Below, in pieces: positions 36,516 to 49,559 of a stretch of 64,000 nt of DNA (within the stretch, counting starts at the first letter, position 1; the number at the start of each line of letters is the position of its first letter). A program made the position numbers and the translations under genes. The notes under the pieces are model-generated. The model did no database searches. It was not told where the DNA came from and was given only the letters and a program-made list of their open reading frames with translations. Source of the stretch: Kuschelorhynchus macadamiae (taxonomy: Eukaryota > Arthropoda > Insecta > Coleoptera > Curculionidae). The stretch lies in contig JAUTXW010002493.1 of NCBI GenBank assembly GCA_030620095.1, positions 124,001-188,000 on the forward strand, in the 5' to 3' direction.

Positions 36516-38188
36516 AATTCCATGATTTAAATAAACATCCAGGAATACTACCATTCAAAATGGGAACCGCTAAACTTAAATCCAATCATTGGACATTCGT
36601 TCAAAATATTAACCTAACCCCTTTAATTAACCAATTTCAAAATATTCAAAAACAAGCAAAATCAATATACATAAACATTCAAAATAACAGCGAATACCAT
36701 AAGGAATATTTTAATTCTTTTAATACATTATGTACACTTGAAAAAAGAATAGAAACTCTATTAGAACAAATTGTCCCAAATCAAGAAAATTATCGTAGTA
36801 AAAGAGGTCTTTTTAACCCCTTAGGTTCATTCATAAAAAGTATAACTGGAAACTTAGATCAAAATGACGCAGAGCAAATTGATGCCAAAATCACGAAATT
36901 ACAAGAAAATCAAAATAAATTGAAAATTGACGCTATCAATCAAATTACACTTTTAGAATCCACTATTAATAAATTTAAAACAATTATATCTAATATCACA
37001 CATAACCAAATGGTACTAAAGTCACGCATTTTACAAATAGAAAAAATAATTAATAAAGTTCAAATGGAACAAATAAGTAATCACGAATTTTATTTAATAT
37101 ATACAATAATCAATCAAATAACAACAATTTATCAATCAATCTACGATATTCTGAATAAGATTGAAATAGGTATCACTTTTGCAAAAATTAATGTACTTTA
37201 TAATTCAATAATAGAACCAAATGAACTATTTATAGAAATAAAGAACTTACACGATCATCTAGGCTCAGATAAACTCCCTTTAGAAGTAACTTATAAAAAT
37301 ATACTTAATTTCGAAAAAATTATAGAAATTAAAAGTTTCTTAAAAAACTTTAATATTGTATTTATATTTGAACTTCCTCTTGTGGAATCGGAGATATATC
37401 AATATTTTAAGTTATTCCCTTTACCAATTCCCAATAATCGATCATTTCTTGTAAATATTCCTTATAAACCCTACCTAGCATTAGGCAATACAAAATATGC
37501 CCATATGGACCAAAGATGTCACGAAATCCAACCACAAAAATATTTGTGTAAAGAAGCCCACACCACGTTTGTCGAAGACAGCCCCTCCTGTGCTGTTCAA
37601 CTTATCAAACATCACACAAATATTACGTTTTGCCACCCATTCGAAACTCAAATGCACGAGATCCAGACAACAAAAATAATCGACGACAAATGGCTGATAA
37701 CAGTACCAATACAAGTAATCGCCGTCATAAATTGTCAAAAATCCGAAGATAACATACCCTTATATGGTTCCTATCTTCTTGAGTCATCCCCAGGATGTAA
37801 AGTACGGATAAAGTCAATTACGCTTGAAACATATAAATCAAGTCAATTAACATTTAATGGAATTAATCTACCTACCCTTAATTTAAGTCTAATTAAGGAA
37901 AACCGAGATTCATTCTACAACCCTCCTAGTATGGACTTAAACTACGTAAACCTAAAAACTACTAAAGAAATCGAAGCCAAATTGGAAAACCAAAAGAAGG
38001 CCCTAGAAGAAATGACCACAACGATTTATGTAAAGAAGACCAGTTTTTGGACAATTTTACTTTACATATTCATTTCAATAATTTTTATATTTTTTATATA
38101 CAAAAAACTTGTAAAAAAGTCTAAGAAAAAACAATTAAATGCAAACTCTAATACTTTAGATATTGAAGAAAATAATAGAATTTTCTAA
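36487..38188 (+). CDS. env: Errantivirus env, intact
   Basis: Envelope glycoprotein of the baculovirus-F/errantivirus type. The first ATG is 36560 (542 residues). The frame is open upstream to a good acceptor (CCCCTTGTTCCAG, ending 36486), so the real protein is probably translated from a spliced mRNA with a start in the leader, which would also supply the signal peptide. Visible: a furin-type site RSKR at about residues 79-82 followed by a glycine-containing hydrophobic fusion-peptide-like segment, coiled-coil-forming Ile/Asn-rich helices, Cys-containing ectodomain, several N-x-S/T sites, a transmembrane helix at about 494-516 and a short basic tail. No breaks are seen. Confidence 0.92.
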
Positions 38189-38253
38189 AATATTAAAAAT
38201 CTTTAAACCTTTTTGGAAATTTTTGAAAACACGTCTTTAAGAACGTGCTTTCA

Positions 38254-38267
38254 ACTAAGAGGGGAGG
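38254..38267 (+). promoter_or_regulatory. Polypurine tract
   Basis: Purine-rich AAGAGGGGAGG immediately before the 3' LTR, the expected plus-strand primer site. Confidence 0.85.
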
Positions 38268-38468
38268 AGTTACGTTCCCGTGAGAAATGCAATTCTGCAT
38301 TTATGCACTTGCAATTCTTAGACTTTTATCTTTTCGTTCTCATGCAACATAAGCATTACTGAACTTATAAATATAACTAAAATGCATTTTGTAGTCAGTT
38401 CTCTTTGTACGCTTATGAAATAAAATTGATTTTTTAAAAATAATTTCTCGTGTTTCGAGTTGTTAACT
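38268..38468 (+). repeat. 3' LTR, 201 bp
   Basis: Reads identical to the 5' LTR. It is followed by TCCT, the duplicated target that also precedes the 5' LTR. Confidence 0.95.
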
Positions 38469-39317
38469 TCCTGACTTTTTTTCGTTAGACGAACGGTTTT
38501 GGATTGAAAAAATAAGATGTTGTTGTTGGACAGTTTTATTAAGATTTTTCATTGTTAAACATCTTATTTTCTCAATCCAAAACCGTTCGTCTAACGAAAA
38601 AAAGTCAAGAAGTTCTTTTTGTAAGCAACAAATAAGTGATTACGAAAATGATTTTTATTTTGACAAAAAGCAGTGGCGTGCCATTTTTTAATAAAATAAA
38701 ATAATATTTTGGTCAATATCAACGGTTCAAAAAAAGGTAGATGATAAATTATTTTCATTAAATTATAGAGAAATTTATCCCCTTTTAAAATATGTAAAAA
38801 TGAATATACCATTACATTCGTTTTTTTTGAAAAAAACTAAAAAATATGCTACTAATTCAGTTAACGCCATCTAGCGACGCCAGCAAAAGTCAAAAATTAA
38901 AAACCAATTAAGCTTTTTGTAGTGCAAATTATGCTCTTTCATATGAGCCTAAGTTTGCTAAAATCGGTCAAAAGAAACGGGAGACATCTTGGTTTGTTTG
39001 AAAAAACAATTGAACTTCCCCCACCACTTTATTTTGACATATAGAACAAAACATTTTAGACAAAAAGTGTAGGGAAATGATCACTAAATATGAAAATGAT
39101 ATCATCGATATATTTTCATTAGGCAAAATTCTATAAAAACCCCATTTTTCTACTTGGTGTTGGTTGTTACGCCCTCTAGCGGACGTTTGACAAACTCGAA
39201 AATAATTTTCAGCAATTTCTCTTAGCGACTTTTATTACGATTTTTTTTTTCTCAAATCTATACGACCAATATCTTATGAGATATGGCCGCTCGCTACTCT
39301 TAACTGATCACCCTGTA

Positions 39318-40256
39318 CAATTGCTGTGCTGGTTTGTAAGAGTGATATTTGTTTTTTGTCAAAATTCGGTATACCCTTGACAGTAGCGTATTTGAGCAGG
39401 AGGGGGACAAAAGGGTCAAACGCCCCCCCGCCAGAGTTATTAACCCAAGTAAAATGTTTGAAACTACAAAATATGTTTTAGTACATTACCACGACTATAT
39501 AACTTCTCATGGTACTTAATTGTTTGTCCCCTCCAGGATCTAACTTCTCTTCATTTGAATAGCTTAGTGCCATTTTGATGAGGAATTACAATTGTTAATT
39601 AACAATTTGTTCAAAATAACACTTTCTTACTAAATTTGTCAAAAAACTTTTATTTTGGGAAGACTTCACAGATTTCTCTTAACTTGCTTTGGTTTTATTT
39701 AGAACAAATTAGACTACTAGATCAAAAACAGTGTTCATGTCAAAGCAATAATTCATTCATGGACTACTAAAAAAAAATCGAGTTTTCTCAATTTAAACAG
39801 AAATTATTACTTTTTGGCAGTACGGTACATCGTTAAAATGCTCTTAAAAAGATCAGTCTAATACGGAAAAAAAATCAAAATGGTGCCCATAAGGAAAACC
39901 GAAATTGATGATGGCTCCACGCAACCGAAACGTTGCGTCTACTATACCGTTAAGTTCTACAGAGTGTCTAGAACAGAAAAAGTTGCTCTAAGAATGTTTT
40001 TACCGAATTTAAAATTCTTCAAAAATAAAAAAGTTACAGCAGTTTATCTAAAATCCTCTATAGGTTTATTAAAATAACTCAAAAACTAAAAAAGCAAGAG
40101 TTTGTCCGCAAACGGCATTGAGTTGGTAATTAAGTTGTCTACGACTTTCCCCATTTAGTTATTTTTCTTTCTCTCATAGTTAACAAGATCCCAAGCCACG
40201 CACCCCTATTCTGGGAGACACTATATATCTTAAGTTTAATTTTATCTTCTTTCAAG
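39318..40256. other. Intron sequence, no gene seen
   Basis: AT-rich intron end. At 39904-39938 there is TTGATGATGGCTCCACGCAA, then CCGAAACGTTGCGTC. This combines a near-hammerhead core (TTGATGA, GAAAC) with a 7-bp hairpin ACGCAAC/GTTGCGT. No coding feature. Confidence 0.4.
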
Positions 40257-40465
40257 GGAAAACTTGCTCTCAAGCTGTACAAGAACTTGAAAAGCTTACC
40301 ATTCAGGCTAACGAAAACAAAAACAAATTGGAATTTCAGCACTTCATCATAGATTTAAAAGTGAACGAACACAATTTGTATGAAGATTTGCAACAGATGT
40401 ACCACATTAAAGAAAAGTTAGTAGATCATTTGCCTAGTACTCAGATTCCCAATTTTGAAGAACAA
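40257..40465 (+). CDS. tst: twister/SKI2 exon: arch to DSHCT linker
   Basis: Acceptor CTTTCAAG, donor CAA|GTAAGT, phase 1 in and 0 out. It encodes 'GKTCSQAVQELEKLTIQ', 'QHFIIDLKVNEHNLYED' and 'HLPSTQIPNFEEQ'. This matches the SKI2 segment '..AVQEL..L......L.DLK........' that leads back from the arch. Confidence 0.88.
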
Positions 40466-41769
40466 GTAAGTCTATTGCTGTCATCCTTATTATATTAGTT
40501 TACTATATTTGTAATGTTTTTTTTTTCATAATGAAAATTTGTACTGAACTAGCTTATATCAAGAACAACTTTGCGCTATTTACAATTACAAAAATTTTGC
40601 GTTTTGCGTAATTTAATTTTTAAAACGTCACCGTTTTATAACAAAGGATCTCTGAAATCTGGCAGCGTTAGTAAATATTGTTTTGCACTTGTGATTTACC
40701 TGGCAGCTGACAAAGGTCGAAACGCAGGACTACGTCTGTATATAAACTCTGTATATAATATATATACTATATATAATATAACTGTAAATAAAAAGAAATA
40801 ACTGTAAATAAAAAGAAAATTACCTGCCAAAGGGTTTTATTCACAGCTCAATACGAAGCTGATTTTACTTATTGTTAGGCGAACAAGCTTTTATAAAAAT
40901 TAGGCATAAAATAACTCCTGGTAAAATTTGACATGTTGCCAAATGCCCTCTATTTTGGAACCTGTGACGTCAGTGATGTTTTAAGTGAGGGTAAAAACTT
41001 TGGAACAAATATCTATCAATAAACAATCCCCTTTGGGGTTAGTTTTGTTTTCTTACGTTGTGTTTTGACGTTATATGTTTATTTTTATTAGTATTGTATT
41101 TGTATTTTGAGCTTAAGTGTGTTTTTTTGTTAGTTCGTTTCGTTAGTTAAAAAAAATAATCCACATTCAATATATTTTTTTTTAATTTGCAGTTTTATTA
41201 AGAGTAAGTGATAAATGATTCAAATTTATGTGCCTACGCTAGGTTTTATCATTTTCCCTTTTTTTTTGGGGGACTATATTTTTATTTGTTATATCTGAAA
41301 AAAGAAAAAAATGTCTGATACATTGAAAATTGATTAAAAATGTCTGAAATACTTGGGTTGATGTTATTAGTCCTACTGAATTTTATAAATTTGGAATATG
41401 TATTAGAAAGATTAAAGGAATGGAACCATTTTTCTTTCAAATTACGGTCACAAAACTATTGATTTTAAAAGGGGCTTAATTTATTTTCCGACTATACAGA
41501 ATATTTGTTAAATGTAACATATTTTTCATAAAATGTTATCTAAGAAACAAGTAAAAAATTACTAGATTTTAAATATAAATTATTATGGTCAGCATATTAA
41601 GATCGAATAAGATTCAAACAACTCTACCTCCTTTGGTTATCACAAATTAGTTTTTTTTTGTTTTAATGTAAAAGAACTATATTGAATTTAACAAACACAA
41701 AAGTCATCAGTCTAATGCATTACGGTCTGGAGAAAAATGTAAACATTTTATAAATTATATCGTTTGATG
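40466..41769. other. Intron sequence, no gene seen
   Basis: AT-rich. Contains a 21-bp tandem duplicate (AACTGTAAATAAAAAGAAAT, twice at about 40782-40822) and a CTGACAAAGGTCGAAACG stretch at 40712-40730. No coding content. Confidence 0.5.
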
Positions 41770-42200
41770 TACAGGGTGTTCCAGCGAGGACTGAACAGGG
41801 ATCTATTTTCGACCTTCCTTGTATTTTGGAAAAATTCAAAATAGCCAATCGATGTATTATTTCTTGTAGAATCCAAAAATGTCATCGAAAAAATATTTGA
41901 ACCAGAAACAAAAGAGTTACGCTATGCATTAGGTGTTTTTTAAATGGAATGTATCGTTTTTTATACGATTTTTGGAAAGAGTGATTTTTTTTATGTCCGT
42001 TCTGATTAAAAGATTTGATTTTGCGATAGCTGTTTATATTACATTTTAATGTTTTACAAACTAAAATTTTAGCTTCACCTGTTTAAAATATACGATAGGT
42101 TGGTATAGGTGATCATGGTAAAATGACGTTTGAATGCTTTGTCAATAAAAATTGACATTATTTTAATTATTGTCGAAGTCTTCACCTAAAAAATATATAT

Positions 42201-42419
42201 TTGACTCTGATCGAAATGAAATACTCTTTGGACGAGAGACTACAGATTGTTATGCTATTTTACAAGTGCCAAGAAAATGCAAGAGAAGCAAGAAGAAGAT
42301 TTATTGCAAATTTTCATAGAAATATATCCATCAATAAAATTCTAAGGATAAAAAACCTATTTGAGGAAAATAAAACTTTACATGATAGAAAAAGAAATTC
42401 AATAAAAAATAATTATTAA
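42201..42419 (+). repeat. Mirror copy of transposase N-terminus in left arm
   Basis: The left arm reads 'MKYSLDERLQIVMLFYKCQE' on the + strand. That is the same coding sequence as the transposase start on the minus strand, then runs into non-homologous codons and stops at 42419. It could yield a ~70-residue DNA-binding-only peptide if transcribed. Confidence 0.8.
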
Positions 42420-42436
42420 ATAATAAAATAAAACTA

Positions 42437-43611
42437 CTAATAACATAAGTTTTCGATGTGACCGCCGTTTTTCTCGAAACAACATCAATAACCCCTTTGT
42501 AGCCTTTCTAAACTTGCTGTTACAATATGATTTTCCTGGTTAAGGCGGTTTATTTCATCGACAATTTTTCCCATGATCTCTTGAATATTTTCGTTTCGTT
42601 GTCTGTATATGACGTTCTTCAAATGGCCCCAAAGAAATGTATCCAAAACTGAGAGGTCGGGGCTATTGGGCGGCCAAGCATATGTTCCAATTCGCCCTAT
42701 CCATTCGTTATGGCGCCGATTTAAAAATTAAACCACATCATGCACAGCATGAGGAGGCGCCCCATCATGTTGCCAAATTAAATTCTGATATTCTGCCAAT
42801 GGTAAGTCTTCCAAAAAATTTTCAATTTCGTTTTCTAAAAACTCATAATATCTGTGCCCATTTAAAGTCCCGTTAAAAAATATTGGTCCCAAAATTTTAT
42901 TGTTTTTTATCCCACACCAAACATGAATAGAATTCCTCCCTTGAAATTTAATAGTCTGGAACTTTTTGGATTTTCAACGGCCCAGTGGTGACTATTATGT
43001 CTGTTGAATACTCCCGATGTTGTGAAAGTAGCTTCGTCGGTCCACACAATATTTTTGAATAAATCAGGGTCTTCGTTTTCTTGCCGAATTACCATTTGAG
43101 AAACAAATTGGAAGCGAAGTTCTTTTTGTGCCGGTGTTAGGTGCTGAAGTGGAAGGATACGAAAAGGCCTAAATTTATAAATTTTCAGAGTCCTGTGAAC
43201 AGTCCCTCGGGTAACTCTTCTGCGCCTTACACCGCCACCGTACTGAACTTCCCGAACTGCATCCGAAATAGATTTGGTTGGATTAAATTGAAAATAATTT
43301 ATAATGGCCTGGTCTCGATTTCTTCTTCTTTGTATATTTCTTTTTCTATCATGTAAAGTTTTATTTTCCTCAAATAGGTTTTTTATCCTTAGAATTGTAT
43401 TGATGGATATATTTCTATGAAAATTTGCAATAAATCTTCTTCTTGCTTCTCTTGCATTTTCTTGGCACTTGTAAAATAGCATAACAATCTGTAGTCTCTC
43501 GTCCAAAGAGTATTTCATTTCGATCAGAGTCAAATATATATTTTTTAGGTGAAGACTTCGACAATAATTAAAATAATGCCAATTTTTATTGACAAAGCAT
43601 TCAAACGTCAT
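42437..43611 (-). pseudogene. Family D transposase copy 2 (DD40/41D-like)
   Basis: From 43611 (or the better ATG of 'MKYSLDERLQIVML'): the HTH region contains 'NTILRIKNLFEENKTLHDRK'. The linker has 'GGVRRRRVTRGTVHRTLKIY'. The first Asp is in 'IVWTDEATFTTSGVFNRHN', followed by a frameshift at about 42967 (one base fewer in the AAAAG run than copy 1). Then 'HVWCGIKNNKILGPIFF', second Asp in 'LIWQHDGAPPH', a TGA just after 'HDVV', and third Asp in 'WPPNSPDLSVLDTFLWG' (40 residues apart by my count). A further TGA lies in 'RGY*CC'. It is therefore recently active but dead in this copy. Confidence 0.88.
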
Positions 43612-43964
43612 TTTACCTTGATCACCTATACCAACCTATCCTATGTTTTAAACAGGTGAAGCTAAAATTTTAGTTTGTAAAACATTAAAATGTAATATAA
43701 ACAGCTATCGCAAAATCAAATCTTTTAATCAGAACGGACATAAAAAAAATCACTCTTTCCAAAAATCGTATAAAAAACGATACATTCCATTTAAAAAACA
43801 CCTAATGCATAGCGTAACTCTTTTGTTTCTGGTTCAAATATTTTTTCGATGATATTTTTGGATTCTACAAGAAAAAATACATGGATTGGCTATTTTGAAT
43901 TTTTCCAAAATACAAGGAAGGTCGAAAATAGGTCCCTGTTCAGTCCTCGCTGGAACACCCTGTA

Positions 43965-44444
43965 CTAAGACAATGATTTATTTATTCATATTAATTGAGT
44001 TATTCTACCGAAAATTTTTGTCAAATAGAAACTACTCTTTCGCTTGGGTTTTCTTTTAGTATAAACTTGGTGGGATCACAAAGGAAAGAATTCTAAGTTT
44101 TGCATTCCAAAACGACTGAAAGTTTTTTAAAATATTTATACCACGAGTGATAGCAGACCGTATCTCTAGTAAAGTTATTAGGATGCTTATAAATTTCAAT
44201 AAAGCCTCTAATTTTCCGTTTATGAAATCTCTAGACCGACCCAAGAACTTTGGTTTCTTTTACATTTATTACTTGTCCGGTGAAATGTTGGGCTTCAGAT
44301 ACAGCAGATTGTGCAGTTTGTTTATCCCATCAACAAGCTTACAAAAAATTCCCCGAGGGTACGGGCAGTTTCTTTTTCACGAAAATTTCTAGTGGATTGA
44401 CTCCGCTAATAACTGTTTTAATTATTACTGTAATTAATTTTTAG
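43965..44444. other. Intron sequence, no gene seen
   Basis: AT-rich intron upstream of the next twister exon. Nothing recognised. Confidence 0.5.
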
Positions 44445-44595
44445 TTTGCCAGTGTGTTCGAAAGAAAATTTTTGGAGGAGAAAAAGAAAAAGTTGGAATT
44501 CAATTTGTCAAATGCAAGTTTGACTTTGTACCCAGATTATCAGAACAGAATAGAATTGTTAAGAAAACTGGGATATGTTGACTCAGAAAATACAG
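44445..44595 (+). CDS. tst: twister/SKI2 exon: DSHCT start
   Basis: Acceptor ATTTTTAG, donor CAG|GTAAGG, phase 0 in and 1 out. It encodes 'FASVFERKFLEEKKKKLEFN', 'NASLTLYPDYQNRIELLRKL' and 'GYVDSENT'. This matches the SKI2 pattern of a charged helix, 'LLPEY..R...L..LGYVD'. The DSHCT (helical bundle/ratchet) domain begins here. Confidence 0.92.
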
Positions 44596-44911
44596 GTAAG
44601 GTAAAGTTTACAATATCCCGATCAAATTTCACTTAAGTAAAAAAAAGCTTAGTTTGACTTTCTTTTTATTTAAATTCTCATAGTCAAAAGCAGTGTTATC
44701 GTGCGGGTCATACGATTTATCAACGACAAACTTTTTAAATTTGTTTTTCTTTTATTACATGTAATCATATCCTCCGCATAAAATCTGGAAGATGAATTAG
44801 ATACACTTATGATATTTTCATATGAAAAAAGAGGATAAATATATAAATACCAGCAGTTGCAAAAATCTTTGAGCGATGTCACTTCAAAGTCAGATTGACA
44901 AGTCAGTGACA

Positions 44912-46192
44912 AAATGAGTAACAGAAAACAATTTTCGGGTTTTTTGTTCCCACAAGCGAAAAAAATGGTATTAAATCTAATAAAATATTACGAAAATAAA
45001 AATTCACCAATATCCAGGAGACAGTGGCAAAAGCTCTGGGAATCGGTATAAAGACTGTGCAGAAAATTGTGCATGAAAAAAAAGCATAATTTACTACCGA
45101 AGAAGATTAAGAAATGTACACGAAAAAAGCCAAAGACAGAAGACTTAAGTGACAATGTAAAAACGTTCGTGTTCGTAATGCAATTTACGATTTATACACA
45201 TCAAAAACTAATATGACCCCTCAAGTTTTAAAAGAAGCTTTAAAAAATCGAGACATATTGGAAATTGGACTAAAATCGCTATCAAAATTAATAAAAATGT
45301 TGGGTTTTCGATATAAAAAGGACTGTAATCGAAGATTTTTATGCGAGTTGCCACATATAGCAAGTCAGCAGTATCCAAAATTTAGAAAAGTGGTATTTTT
45401 AGACGAGACTTGGATATTTTCTAATGGAAGTGGTTCGAAATCTTGGCAGGACGAGTCTGTAAAAAGTGTCAAGAAAAAAAAGGGATGTAGGACGGGAAAA
45501 CGGTTCATCATTTTGCATGCAGGTTCTTCAACAGGATTTCTCCTAGGTACAAGTTTACTGTTTTCTTCAACATCCAAAAGTATGGACTACTATGGTAATA
45601 TGAACTGTGAACTGTTTGAAAAGTGGTTAAAAGAACAACTGATTCCAAATTTGGCTGCTCCATCTTTAATCATTCTGGACAATGCATCTTATCATTCAAG
45701 AATCTTAAATAAACAACCTACTTCATCCTGGAAGAAAAGTGATATTTATGACTGGCTAATAAAACAAAAACAAAATCTTTTACCCAATATGCTGAAACTA
45801 GAACTTCTTTTAATGGCAAAATCTATTAAAAAACCAACAATATGCGCCGTAGGTGAAATATTACGGGAAATGGACATGAGGTTTTACGACTGCCGCCATA
45901 TTATTGCCAGTTTAACGCAATAGAATTAATATGGGCTGGGGCAAAATCATATTACGAAAAACACGTGAACGATGGTCTTACATCAGATGAAATGCAAATT
46001 GTTTGGCAAGATTCATTAAATTATATTACGCCAGAGTACTGGAAGAAATCTGTGGAACATACGGAGAAATTAATATGGGATTGGTGGAATCGAGAACGAG
46101 TTCTAGATGTCGAAATAGCACCAATGATCATTGCGCCATTTGAGGATGACTCAAAAGATGAGGACTTTTTAAGTGATGATGATATTTTTTAG
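44912..46192 (+). pseudogene. DDE transposase, family B copy 2, broken
   Basis: Begins 'MSNRKQFSGFLFPQAKKMVL'. A short deletion after 'NSP' shifts the frame in the HTH; 'KPKTEDLSDNVK' follows in another frame, and the main frame resumes at 45213. Catalytic segments: 'KVVFLDETWIF' (first Asp), 'SLIILDNASYHS' (second Asp), and, after a frameshift near 45895, 'YHYCQFNAIELIWAG'-like sequence supplying the third acidic residue (Glu). The C-terminus is 'WWNRERVLDVEIAPMI' and the acidic 'DEDFLSDDDIF'. This copy retains the ~195 bp lost from copy 1. Confidence 0.85.
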
Positions 46193-46205
46193 TCTATAAT
46201 ATTAA

Positions 46206-46450
46206 AAAGTTTCTGAAGGATTATATTAGTCTTTGACGTGTATAAATCATAAATTGCATTATGCATATCCATTTTTGCATTGTAACTTAAGTCTTTTGCC
46301 TTTGGATTATTTCGTGTACATTTTTTAATCTTCTTCGGAAGCAAATTATGTTTTTTTTTCATGCACAAGTTTCTGCATATTCCTTATACCGATTCTCAGA
46401 GCTTTTGTCACTGGCTCCTGGATATTAGCCAGTGAATTTTAATTTAAAAT
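46206..46450 (-). repeat. Antisense duplicate of transposase N-terminus, copy 2
   Basis: The inverted counterpart of about 45000-45220 in the same element, visibly diverged from it. It is much closer to the equivalent tail of copy 1 (13140-13400). Confidence 0.8.
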
Positions 46451-46549
46451 TTTTTTTATTAATTATAAGACAAAATTTGATATATAAAAATCGGTAAAAT
46501 TGCTTTACCAGAAACTCGGTGCTAACGAAAAATACAGGCTATATATATA

Positions 46550-49500
<2,951 letters not shown>

Positions 49501-49559
49501 TAATGGTATCAATAAAACAATACCCACCTCGTCTATTCTTTAGGTATAAAGATTTAACA

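Larger units (their letters stand above)
30833..38468 (+). mobile_element. Complete errantivirus-type LTR element (gag, pol, env)
   Basis: A 7.64-kb Ty3/gypsy element of the insect endogenous retrovirus (errantivirus) group, with two 201-bp LTRs that read identically by eye and a 4-bp target duplication TCCT on both sides. Order: LTR, primer site at once after it, gag, protease-RT-RNase H-integrase in the -1 frame, env, polypurine tract, LTR. pol and env are uninterrupted; gag has one frameshift near its start. It is the youngest insertion in the window by LTR identity and lies inside a foldback element in the largest twister intron. Confidence 0.95.
30120..39317. mobile_element. Palindromic foldback element, split by an errantivirus
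   Basis: Terminal TACAGGGTGATCTGTTAAG (30120) and CTTAACTGATCACCCTGTA (ends 39317) are inverted copies. The arms (30120-30832 and about 38590-39317) match over about 710 bp. Without the retrovirus the element is about 1.56 kb, almost entirely palindromic, with a smaller hairpin at its centre (38469-38610, 'gttagacgaacggttttggat' in both orientations). There is no transposase, so it is a non-autonomous Tc1/mariner-type foldback. Confidence 0.88.
41770..43964 (-). mobile_element. Tc1/mariner-type element, family D copy 2, full length
   Basis: Complete 2.2-kb element bounded by TACAGGGTGTTCCAGCG and CGCTGGAACACCCTGTA. The inverted arms are about 630 bp (41772-42405 and 43335-43962), more than half of the element. 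They extend from the ends through the 5' UTR into the transposase coding region, so the first ~60 codons are present in both orientations. Confidence 0.95.
44685..46497 (+). mobile_element. Tc1/mariner-type element, family B copy 2
   Basis: Starts GTCAAAAGCAGTGTTATCGT after a TA, as copies 1 and 3 do. It contains a transposase more complete than copy 1, and the antisense N-terminal duplicate at 46206-46450. The right terminus is missing, replaced by the next element near 46500-46549. Confidence 0.8.

Noticed and set aside
36320..36523. Antisense ORFs within pol and env (also 33276, 37481, 37497)
   Set aside because: Shadow frames of well-supported pol and env coding regions.
40712..40730. 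CTGACAAAGGTCGAAACG as a hammerhead ribozyme
   Set aside because: The core is CTGACAA instead of CTGANGA, helix II would be too short, and helix I is not supported.
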